From: an uncultured Clostridia bacterium
Lineage (GTDB): Bacteria > Bacillota > Clostridia > TANB77 > CAG-508
Length of the DNA: 7,247 nt
Assembly: GCA_949118805.1 (NCBI GenBank)
Contig: CASAUJ010000051.1
Coordinates: forward strand, 1 to 7,247
Direction: 5' to 3'
A program made the translations under genes and the position numbers. The notes beneath the pieces are model-generated. The model made no database searches. It had not been told where the DNA came from and saw nothing but the letters and a program-made list of their open reading frames with translations. Positions 1 through 5,457 of this stretch are shown in pieces. The first letter of the stretch is position 1. Each line of letters starts with the position of its first letter.

Positions 1-53
1 GTGCTACCTTGGTAAGGTAGAGGTCACGGGTTCAATTCCCGTTGGAAGCCCCA
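1..53 (+). tRNA. tRNA-Thr (anticodon GGU), 5' part cut off by the window edge
   Basis: The anticodon stem pairs 4-8 (CTACC) with 16-20 (GGTAG), around the seven-base loop TTGGTAA, which places anticodon GGT at 11-13 and reads Thr codons ACC/ACU. The T arm pairs 26-30 (ACGGG) with 38-42 (CCCGT) around loop TTCAATT. Bases 43-49 (TGGAAGC) are the 3' acceptor strand, base 50 is the discriminator (C), and CCA is encoded at 51-53. The D arm and 5' acceptor strand lie before the window. The C discriminator is unusual for a Thr tRNA, where A or U is what I would expect. A terminator follows within ten bases, so this is the last gene of its transcript. Confidence 0.93.
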
Positions 54-56
54 TAG

Positions 57-95
57 AAAAAAGAAAGTTGTTAATTTTTTAACAACTTTCTTTTT
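57..95. terminator. Bidirectional intrinsic terminator between tRNA-Thr and sigH
   Basis: A perfect 15-bp inverted repeat (60-74 with 79-93) encloses a TTTT loop. On the + strand the stem runs into a T-tract ending at 95, serving the tRNA. On the minus strand the A-run at 57-62 gives a U-tract, serving sigH, whose stop codon is six bases away. The position between two convergent genes supports use in both directions. Confidence 0.9.
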
Positions 96-100
96 ATTCT

Positions 101-754
101 TTATTGCTTATTTTCATCAAACATATTTTTAATTGCTTTTTTACGGATTCTTTGTATGGCATTATCTACGGATTTTACTGGTGCTTCTAATTTTTGGGCA
201 ATGATCGTATAGCTTTCTCCTTTGATAAATCGATCTAATACTTGTTTTTCAAATTTACTTAGTGATTTATTCACTGCATTTTCAATTTCTTCATAATATT
301 CTTTTTTCATGACTGTTTCTAATGGATCTTCTATTGTTTTACTATTAAAGGTATCTATTAATTCAACACTGTCTTCTTCATTGTTATCATAGGCTGCTGT
401 ATTTAAAGATAGATAAGAATTTAATGGCATATGTTTTTGTCTATTAGAACTTTTTATGGCTGTAATTAATTGCCTTTCAATACAAATATTGGCAAAGGAT
501 TTGAAAGTATTTTGTTTTTCTTGGTTGAAATTTTGAATCGCTTTAAATAATCCTATCATTCCTTCTTGTACGATATCTTCTTTTTCGGCACCAATGATAA
601 AATATTTTCCTACTTTTGTATTGACTAAATTTTTATATTTTTCTAACAAATAGGATAAAGCTTTTTCATCTCCTTCTTTGATTAAAGAAACGATCTTCTC
701 ATCACTCAACTGATTATATTGATTCGTTGTATAATATACATTTTCATTTTGCAT
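101..754 (-). CDS. sigH: RNA polymerase sigma factor SigH (Spo0H), sporulation/transition-state sigma factor
   Basis: This sigma-70-family factor directs RNA polymerase to early sporulation and transition-state promoters in spore-forming Firmicutes. With the start at 754 it is 217 aa, close to the 218 aa I recall for Bacillus subtilis SigH. Region 2 spans about residues 30-110 and contains EDIVQEGMIGLF (core-binding 2.2, residues 59-70), then FKSFANICIERQLITAIK and RQKHMPLNSY, hallmarks of SigH (2.3-2.4, -10 recognition). Region 4 (about 160-210) carries the helix-turn-helix SYTIIAQKLEAPVKSVDNAI for -35 recognition. The frame stays open up to 820, but the in-frame ATGs at 820 and 793 lie in or overlap the promoter, so they cannot be starts. 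ATG 775 has no ribosome site, which leaves ATG 754. The gene has its own promoter and terminator and is monocistronic. Family assignment is very secure; the start is likely. Confidence 0.96.
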   Translation of the reverse strand: MQNENVYYTTNQYNQLSDEKIVSLIKEGDEKALSYLLEKYKNLVNTKVGKYFIIGAEKEDIVQEGMIGLFKAIQNFNQEKQNTFKSFANICIERQLITAIKSSNRQKHMPLNSYLSLNTAAYDNNEEDSVELIDTFNSKTIEDPLETVMKKEYYEEIENAVNKSLSKFEKQVLDRFIKGESYTIIAQKLEAPVKSVDNAIQRIRKKAIKNMFDENKQ

Positions 755-767
755 TTGTGCTTTGTAT

Positions 768-773
768 CCCTCC
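768..773 (-). promoter_or_regulatory. Ribosome binding site deciding the sigH start
   Basis: The minus strand reads GGAGGG here, 13 bases before ATG 754. The spacing is long, but no closer in-frame start exists. The site overlaps the in-frame ATG at 775 (ATGGAGG), which has no ribosome site of its own. The long spacing may make translation less efficient (inference). Confidence 0.65.
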
Positions 774-791
774 ATAATGTGCTTTTTTACC

Positions 792-820
792 ATTATATAT
801 GTCAAATTTTGCAATGTCAA
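792..820 (-). promoter_or_regulatory. Consensus vegetative (sigma-A type) promoter of sigH
   Basis: On the minus strand a perfect TTGACA (-35, 815-820) and a perfect TATAAT (-10, 792-797) are separated by exactly 17 bases. Transcription should start near 785, about 30 bases before ATG 754. A second TTGACAT overlaps the spacer 15 bases downstream of the first, so the promoter contains a direct repeat. On the + strand the inner copy reads TGTCAAA (800-806), one mismatch from the Spo0A box TGTCGAA, so Spo0A-type control is possible but unproven. Confidence 0.88.
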
Positions 821-874
821 GCAATTTTATTGTTTTTTCTGCTTTTCTTTTATTGTATCTTTTTCTTGTTCAAT

Positions 875-905
875 AAAAAAAGAGGAACATTATCACATGT
901 TCCTC
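875..905 (-). terminator. Intrinsic terminator of the Cys/His-repeat protein gene
   Basis: On the minus strand a 9-bp perfect stem (905-897 with 890-882; GAGGAACAT/ATGTTCCTC) with a 6-base loop is followed by seven U (complement of 875-881). It sits 66 bases after the stop codon at 971 and upstream of the sigH promoter, so it insulates sigH from readthrough. Confidence 0.88.
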
Positions 906-970
906 CAAAAAATGATTTAATCTATATGAATGGCTGGAGTGTTTATACTAAGATGCCATAAAATGGGAAA

Positions 971-2554
971 TTAACTTGCTTCTTCTATGCCACCACAATA
1001 TCCCACCCTTGTGCATTTGCCATCTACGAATTTATGTTTGTATTCAATGTAGTACATAATTCTACACGTCTTACAAATAAATTCATATCTGGAACAATAT
1101 GCTTCTGGTGATGGATTTGGATTAGCTTTCTGGCTTGCTGATACTATTTCCAGTTTATAAGCGGGACTCTTTATTAAATCCATAAGACTCATTTCATCAT
1201 AAGTATCATAACCATGATCATGTGCAGGTATCTGTTTTTCAGCATGACAGTCTGGACATTTTACGATCGTATCCCCCATATTCTTATTATATTCAAAAAC
1301 ATGGTCTTTAACTTCTCGTTCCTCACTACAAAAGCAATACCGTATATGGGTATCGGAATCCCTATTCTCAAAAGGGCCAAATACATGATTAACATGAAGT
1401 GTCTTTCTGCAACTGTCCTTGCATAGTTCACATTCATAATACTCATATATTTTAAAATCGCTTTCTTTTACCGCAGTTATGTCGCCAACTGGTATACATT
1501 CCCCTTCTTCTTCCTTATGATCTCCACATGTTTTACAATCTTTTACTTCCAAATGGACATCGTTTACGTCTTTTGGTTTATATGAAGTGATTTCATAGTC
1601 ACATGCTTCTTCTTTGCTTTTTACAATTACCTCACTACAAACAGAGCAAGTGTAAGAAGCTTCTAATACATGTGTACCATCTCCATTGGAAACCTTAAGA
1701 GAATATGTCAAAGTTTCAGGTTCTGCATGTTGATGAGGACGAGCTTGCTTATGGTTGCATTCCTTACAAGTTCGCTCTTCTGTGGAATTTTCTACATAAT
1801 TCCAATTGGTAAATTGGCAGCCTTTTTCTTCCCGCTCTGTATAAGGTCTACTACAACTTGTACATGAATATGCTGTTTCCAGTGTATGCATTTCATTTTC
1901 TTTATATACAAATTGTTTTTTAATAACAGAGTAAGAATGTGGCTGTGTTTCTTTTTTTCCACAATGGGAACAAACTCTTACTTCCTCTTTGGCATCTTTG
2001 GCTACCCATACTCCCCAAATATGTTTTTCGGGAAGTGTTGGTTGCTCACTTTCCTGTGTTTCATCCACAGAAGAAGTAGGTTTTTCACCTTCTGGTGTTT
2101 CATCCACAGAAGGAGTTGTTTCGACACTGGAAGATGATTCTTCCGTAGAAGTTTCGTTTTCTACCGATGTTTCCTCGGTAGAATCTGATGTTTCTCCACT
2201 CCCTTCAGAAGTTTTTTTCGTTTCTTCCGTTTTTCCCTTAGGTTTCGTTGTCTTGTCTCCTTTTATCGGATTTTTAACACCATTCATTTGGGTGTCATTG
2301 TTTTCCGAAGAGCTTTCGCTTTCTGTTTTCGACACTGTCTCTTCGTTTTCTTCTTTTTGATCCGATTTCTTAGATTCAACAGGCCTGGTTTCTTCCGCCT
2401 CTTCTGTGGTGGGCTCCTCCTTTACCTCTACAATGTTTGGCTGTTCTTCTCTTTTTTTGGAATCCTTTTTAGATCCAATTGCAATACCAATTACGGTAAA
2501 GATCAGAATCAGTGTGATACAGGACATTATTCCTACTTTCCATTTTTTACTCAT
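971..2554 (-). CDS. Putative exported/membrane-anchored protein with Ser/Thr/Glu-rich stalk and four CxxC-His/Cys repeats
   Basis: I do not recognise a specific family. The 527-aa product starts with a short basic stretch and one hydrophobic segment (about residues 7-27) without a clear signal-peptidase site or lipobox, so it is probably an N-terminal anchor with the rest outside the cell. Residues 28-175 are an acidic Ser/Thr/Glu/Lys-rich low-complexity stalk. From residue 178 four degenerate units of about 70 aa follow. CxxC pairs lie at 195/198, 231/234, 263/266, 303/306, 340/343, 375/378 and 433/436, with CFC at 407-409. Single His or Cys residues fall between them (H178, H206, C246, H274, C318, C353, H390, H418), as expected for four-ligand zinc knuckles. 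The C-terminus has one more set (C494/C497, H507, C514, C520). ATG 2554 has AAGGAG (2565-2570) nine to ten bases upstream. No sortase signal or catalytic domain is visible. Zinc binding, ligand binding or a cell-surface role are inferences. Confidence 0.85.
   Translation of the reverse strand: MSKKWKVGIMSCITLILIFTVIGIAIGSKKDSKKREEQPNIVEVKEEPTTEEAEETRPVESKKSDQKEENEETVSKTESESSSENNDTQMNGVKNPIKGDKTTKPKGKTEETKKTSEGSGETSDSTEETSVENETSTEESSSSVETTPSVDETPEGEKPTSSVDETQESEQPTLPEKHIWGVWVAKDAKEEVRVCSHCGKKETQPHSYSVIKKQFVYKENEMHTLETAYSCTSCSRPYTEREEKGCQFTNWNYVENSTEERTCKECNHKQARPHQHAEPETLTYSLKVSNGDGTHVLEASYTCSVCSEVIVKSKEEACDYEITSYKPKDVNDVHLEVKDCKTCGDHKEEEGECIPVGDITAVKESDFKIYEYYECELCKDSCRKTLHVNHVFGPFENRDSDTHIRYCFCSEEREVKDHVFEYNKNMGDTIVKCPDCHAEKQIPAHDHGYDTYDEMSLMDLIKSPAYKLEIVSASQKANPNPSPEAYCSRYEFICKTCRIMYYIEYKHKFVDGKCTRVGYCGGIEEAS
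1226..2023 (-). repeat. Four tandem degenerate ~70-aa CxxC/His-Cys protein repeats
   Basis: Units begin at residues 178, 246, 318 and 390 (spacing 68, 72, 72) and the last ends near 443. In each unit the first residue is His or Cys (H, C, C, H). A CxxC pair follows 17-22 residues later, then another His or Cys (H206, H274, C353, H418), then a second CxxC. Unit 4 has CFC (407-409) in place of the first CxxC. The swapping of His and Cys at equivalent positions is the pattern of metal ligands. The units are diverged at DNA level, so they are old duplications. Confidence 0.72.
2057..2112 (-). repeat. 39-bp-period direct repeat in the stalk-coding region
   Basis: The 17-base string TGTTTCATCCACAGAAG occurs at 2057-2073 and again at 2096-2112 (+ strand). 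It encodes two copies of a 13-residue stalk unit beginning SVDET (residues 149-174). Such in-frame repeats can change stalk length by slippage or recombination. Confidence 0.8.
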
Positions 2555-2618
2555 TTTGTCTCTTCTCCTTAGATATTAACTTGTCAACGAGCTACTTTTA
2601 AATCATTTTTTATAAATT

Positions 2619-2638
2619 GTAACAAAAACCTCTGTTAC
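2619..2638. promoter_or_regulatory. Inverted repeat GTAACA-N8-TGTTAC in the leader of the Cys/His-repeat gene
   Basis: A perfect 6-bp inverted repeat (2619-2624 with 2633-2638) has an 8-base centre. It lies in the predicted 5' untranslated leader, 65 bases before ATG 2554. It contains the same TAACA/TGTTA half-sites as the palindrome in the core promoter (2683-2696). It could be a second operator for the same regulator or a leader RNA hairpin. Confidence 0.5.
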
Positions 2639-2676
2639 TTCTATAAAAAGGCACACTCCATGCCAATATTATGTTT

Positions 2677-2705
2677 ATTATATAACAATATTGTTAAAAA
2701 AGCAA
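2677..2705 (-). promoter_or_regulatory. Predicted promoter of the Cys/His-repeat gene, with palindromic candidate operator 2683-2696
   Basis: The minus strand has TTGCTT (-35, 2700-2705), a 17-base spacer and a perfect TATAAT (-10, 2677-2682), which predicts a leader of about 115 bases. The spacer contains the 14-bp perfect palindrome TAACAATATTGTTA (2683-2696), placed where a bound repressor would block RNA polymerase. The -35 match is only partial. Confidence 0.6.
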
Positions 2706-2731
2706 TTCTTTTTTACGAATTTTTCTTCCCT

Positions 2732-2764
2732 AAAAAAAGCTCTAGGCCTATAACACCTAGAACT
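2732..2764 (-). terminator. Intrinsic terminator of the GH18 gene
   Basis: On the minus strand a 9-bp stem with one G-U pair (2764-2756 with 2746-2738) and a 9-base loop is followed by a run of seven A on the + strand (2732-2738), read as U in the transcript. It begins ten bases after the stop codon at 2774. Confidence 0.86.
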
Positions 2765-2773
2765 TCTTTCCTT

Positions 2774-4498
2774 TTATAAATCCAATTCTTCTTGAATCAT
2801 TTTCCATACTTCATCTAATTCCATACCTTTTTGCCAAGAGCCTATCCCTGCTAAACTATTTTCTTTTACTAATGAAATTTTTGCTTTTAAAGATTCAATA
2901 TCCTCGATCCAAATTTGTTTTTTATTTCCTTTTTCCGTATATTCCACATAATTTTGCTTTAATTTATCATCCCATTGTTTTTCTGCATCCTCTGGAATCG
3001 TTTTTTCTATATTTTTCATTGCAATTGTTTTACTTGTTACTTTCCCTTGTCCATCTGTTGTCCAAACTCTAGTATAAAATGGAACTGCTAAAATAATTTT
3101 GTTTGGATCAATTTCTTCTGTCTGCAAAAATTTGTTTAAACTCAATTTTACCCAATCATATCCTGCTGTTGTTCCTGCTTTTGTACTAGAAACACCATAT
3201 TCATCATAAGCCATAAATATAATATAATCTGTAACTTTTCCTAATACATGACGATCAAAACACATTGACCAGGTTTCTCCTCCATCTGGTGCTGTTACAT
3301 CCACAGAAGTAACTTTTCCTATTTCTTTTAATCGTGGTGTCAATTCAATCATAAACCTAGAAAACATCTCTTTATCTTCTTGTTTCATATTTTCAAAATC
3401 GATATTAATCCCATCTAATTGGTATTTTACACAAGCATTTACGAGTTTTTCTATTAATTCTTGTCTTTTCTCGTAATGATTCATAATATTAGAAGTAATG
3501 GATAAACTTTTTGTTGCTGCTTCACTATTAGAAAACATTGGCCAAACTTTATATCCATTTGAATGAGCCCATGCAATATAAGCTTCTCCTTTTTTCCCTA
3601 TATTTTCTTTAAAATTCCCATTTTCATCTAAATAAAAGAAAGCAGGAGATACCACATTAATTCCTTCTATTTTGGTTCCATTTCTATCTGGAGCAGATGC
3701 AACTGGTGAAAAATAATCCCAAGTTAAATTGATTTTTCCTTCTATTTGTTTTTCTTCTTCCATTTGCTCACGAACTGTATATTCATTTTCTAATTTATCG
3801 GCTTTCACATAACCTAATTTTCCCTTCTCTGTTCGAATTCTTGCATATCCATTTTTTGAAGAAATTACGATAACACTTTCCCCTTTTTGAATTCGATCTA
3901 CTGTTTTTGCAACTAAATTCGTAGATGATTTAACAGGTAAGTTAGAAGAAACAATCGCTCTTTTTTGTTCTTTCTGTAAAGAATCCATTGTTATGACTTT
4001 GGTTTCTTTTATATTTTGAATTTCAATATCATACACATCTTTCATTTCAGATATTGGTAAATATTCTATTTCTCCTTTTTTGATGGCATGTGCATAAATG
4101 TTTTTTTCTGATCCATTGATTGTTATTTTATTATTTTCAAAACCAACTGTTGCAATTTTTTTATCGTAAGTAGTTATTATTTGGTTTGTTTCTTCGTCAT
4201 AGTAAATATATTGATCAAAGAAATTAGCAAGATCTGCTTTTGAAAGATAAATTACATCATCTTGTATCAAAATATCATTCTTTAAGTCAGATGTAATATT
4301 TCGATTATTAATTACTAAATTTGTTTTCTTATTTTGATCTAATATGATATAATCATTTGCAATAAAAACAGCCACTCCCAATACAACTACTGCTATTATA
4401 ACAAATAAAATTCTTATGATTGTTTTTTTCTTCTTTTCTATTTCTTCCCTTTCCATTCTTTTTTGTTTCTTTTTTGTTTCTTTTATTTCTTCTGTCAT
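2774..4498 (-). CDS. Membrane-anchored glycoside hydrolase family 18 protein with SH3-like domain
   Basis: GH18 enzymes cleave beta-1,4 links next to N-acetylglucosamine, in chitin or peptidoglycan; relatives such as SleL/YaaH act on spore or cell-wall peptidoglycan. The 574-aa protein has a charged Lys/Glu-rich cytoplasmic tail (1-25) and one membrane helix (about 27-48), with the rest outside. Residues about 60-175 resemble the copper-amine-oxidase-N-like domain of Clostridia surface proteins (VINNRNI, YLSKADL, TTYDKKIATVG), and about 180-240 an SH3-like wall-binding module (LPVKSSTN ... GYARIRTEKGKLGYVKADKL). The GH18 barrel follows (about 255-570). Its active-site strand is DGINIDFEN (362-370), with E369 the presumed acid and D367 the assisting residue. 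The canonical DxxDxDxE is DxxNxDxE here. MAYDEYG (429-435) and a late W555 match barrel positions. ATG 4498 has AAGGAGG at 4504-4510. The gene is a single unit with its own promoter and terminator. Substrate is inferred. Confidence 0.92.
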   Translation of the reverse strand: MTEEIKETKKKQKRMEREEIEKKKKTIIRILFVIIAVVVLGVAVFIANDYIILDQNKKTNLVINNRNITSDLKNDILIQDDVIYLSKADLANFFDQYIYYDEETNQIITTYDKKIATVGFENNKITINGSEKNIYAHAIKKGEIEYLPISEMKDVYDIEIQNIKETKVITMDSLQKEQKRAIVSSNLPVKSSTNLVAKTVDRIQKGESVIVISSKNGYARIRTEKGKLGYVKADKLENEYTVREQMEEEKQIEGKINLTWDYFSPVASAPDRNGTKIEGINVVSPAFFYLDENGNFKENIGKKGEAYIAWAHSNGYKVWPMFSNSEAATKSLSITSNIMNHYEKRQELIEKLVNACVKYQLDGINIDFENMKQEDKEMFSRFMIELTPRLKEIGKVTSVDVTAPDGGETWSMCFDRHVLGKVTDYIIFMAYDEYGVSSTKAGTTAGYDWVKLSLNKFLQTEEIDPNKIILAVPFYTRVWTTDGQGKVTSKTIAMKNIEKTIPEDAEKQWDDKLKQNYVEYTEKGNKKQIWIEDIESLKAKISLVKENSLAGIGSWQKGMELDEVWKMIQEELDL

Positions 4499-4524
4499 TT
4501 TTTCCTCCTTATTTCTTTTTTCCT

Positions 4525-4553
4525 ACTATATCACAAAACATTTTTTTAGCCAA
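4525..4553 (-). promoter_or_regulatory. Predicted sigma-A type promoter of the GH18 gene
   Basis: The minus strand reads TTGGCT (-35, 4548-4553), a 17-base spacer, then TATAGT (-10, 4525-4530). The predicted start is about 20 bases before ATG 4498. The promoter sits in the short gap after the AlkD-like gene. I see no clear terminator in that gap, so some readthrough from the upstream gene is also possible. Confidence 0.72.
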
Positions 4554-4575
4554 TAAATTATCTAAAATTTTAATA

Positions 4576-5259
4576 TTATTTTTTTCTTTTTTTAAGTTCT
4601 TCTTTTTGTTCTTTTGTCATTCGATAAGATTCTATTGCTTTTTGTAATGCTTTGTTATAAGTGAATTTATCTAAGGTTGCCGTTTCCAAATATAACATAG
4701 TTTCTTTATAAAATTTAATAAGACAAATTGAAATTGCCCATGCAATTGCCATTTGTACATAATAGTCTTGACTGGAAATCTGATTAAAAATTTCAAAGTT
4801 TCTTTTTAAATATTCTTTTTCTATATAAAAATCCAAAATCATGACAATACCAAATCGAAGTTCAAATTCATGGTTTGTTTTTAAGTATGTTTGTAAAAAT
4901 TCCCACATTTCTTTTTTATATTTTTTCGTTATTTTTAATCCTGCACAGAAAACATCACATATAGCCCAATTGTTAATTTTAATGACAAATTTCTCAATTT
5001 GTTTTTTTATGCTTTCAAAATCTTCTTTCATCATTCCTATTAACATGCCTTGTAACAAAATTTCTTCATAATATTGATCGTCTATTTCTTCTAATATTTT
5101 TTCTATTTTATATTGGTTGGCTAATTCCTTCGCATAATTCCTAAGAATTGGTACTCGAACTCCTATTATATTGTCAATTCCTGGACATAATTTACGATGA
5201 AAGTTTTTGTATTTTGTGTCAGATAATTCTAATAATCTTTTTTTTATTTCTTGTTTCAT
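4576..5259 (-). CDS. AlkD-like DNA alkylation repair protein (HEAT-like repeat DNA glycosylase family)
   Basis: AlkD proteins excise N3- and N7-alkylated purines from DNA using a curved stack of HEAT-like helices. This all-helical protein of 227 aa has the family signature GVRVPILRNYAKEL (33-46) near the N-terminus, after YKNFHRKLCPG. Residues corresponding to those Bacillus cereus AlkD uses at its DNA cleft appear conserved: W98 and D102 four apart (NNWAICD), R135 (ELRFG) and W174 (AIAWAI); this mapping is from memory. The frame opens at ATG 5307, but that codon overlaps the promoter. ATG 5259 has GAGGAG (5266-5271) six bases upstream and is the clear start. The C-terminus ends in a Lys/Arg/Glu-rich tail. 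It is transcribed divergently from splB across about 200 bases. Family is secure; activity is inferred. Confidence 0.9.
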   Translation of the reverse strand: MKQEIKKRLLELSDTKYKNFHRKLCPGIDNIIGVRVPILRNYAKELANQYKIEKILEEIDDQYYEEILLQGMLIGMMKEDFESIKKQIEKFVIKINNWAICDVFCAGLKITKKYKKEMWEFLQTYLKTNHEFELRFGIVMILDFYIEKEYLKRNFEIFNQISSQDYYVQMAIAWAISICLIKFYKETMLYLETATLDKFTYNKALQKAIESYRMTKEQKEELKKRKK

Positions 5260-5286
5260 TTTCTTCTCCTCTTTTAAGATACTGTT

Positions 5287-5314
5287 ATTATACCATATGT
5301 TAATCATTTTACAA
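5287..5314 (-). promoter_or_regulatory. Extended -10 promoter of the AlkD-like gene
   Basis: The minus strand reads TTGTAA (-35, 5309-5314), a 16-base spacer, and TATAAT (-10, 5287-5292), preceded by TGG, an extended -10 (TGnTATAAT). The predicted start is near 5280, about 20 bases before ATG 5259. It overlaps the upstream in-frame ATG at 5307, ruling that out as a start. Confidence 0.82.
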
Positions 5315-5442
5315 TCTCATAATTTCTATTTTCTTGCCTTCTAAAATTCATAGAATTAACTGTTTCTTTCTTTTTTGATATTTTATAACATATTTTTTTC
5401 AAAAACATGCAAATTTTTTATTCTTTTGGGAAAAATATTTTT

Positions 5443-5448
5443 AAGGAG
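5443..5448 (+). promoter_or_regulatory. Ribosome binding site deciding the splB start
   Basis: AAGGAG lies nine bases before ATG 5458. The alternative in-frame ATG at 5407 has only A/T-rich sequence upstream (TTTTTTTCAAAAAC) and would add 17 residues not expected in the family. Confidence 0.85.
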
Positions 5449-5457
5449 AGTATTTTT

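Noticed and set aside
719..961. 80-aa + strand open frame rich in Phe/Leu/Ile
   Set aside because: It overlaps the sigH 5' end, its promoter and the upstream terminator, has no ribosome site, and its hydrophobic composition is what reversed A-rich DNA gives.
2020..2035. LPEKH near the end of the stalk as a sortase (LPxTG-like) signal
   Set aside because: It is internal, followed by over 340 residues, with no hydrophobic segment or basic tail after it.
1989..2360. 123-aa + strand open frame rich in Ser/Val
   Set aside because: It is the antisense of the Ser/Thr/Glu-rich stalk; the low complexity keeps the opposite frame free of stops. It has no ribosome site or family resemblance.
2555..2773. 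Riboswitch in the leader of the Cys/His-repeat gene
   Set aside because: I checked by eye for known conserved cores (for example c-di-GMP, TPP, SAM type) and saw none. The inverted repeats look more like protein-binding sites.
4420..4647. 75-aa + strand Phe/Leu-rich open frame
   Set aside because: It is a shadow of the Lys-rich ends of the GH18 and AlkD-like genes; poly-Lys codons read backwards as Phe/Leu.
5260..5307. Upstream ATG (5307) as start of the AlkD-like gene
   Set aside because: It overlaps the extended -10 promoter region, while ATG 5259 has a well-spaced GAGGAG site.
5353..5385. Possible sigma-G-like promoter for splB (GAATTA, 18 bases, GATATTT)
   Set aside because: Both elements match only partly, and in DNA this AT-rich such matches are common. 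I could not choose it over chance.
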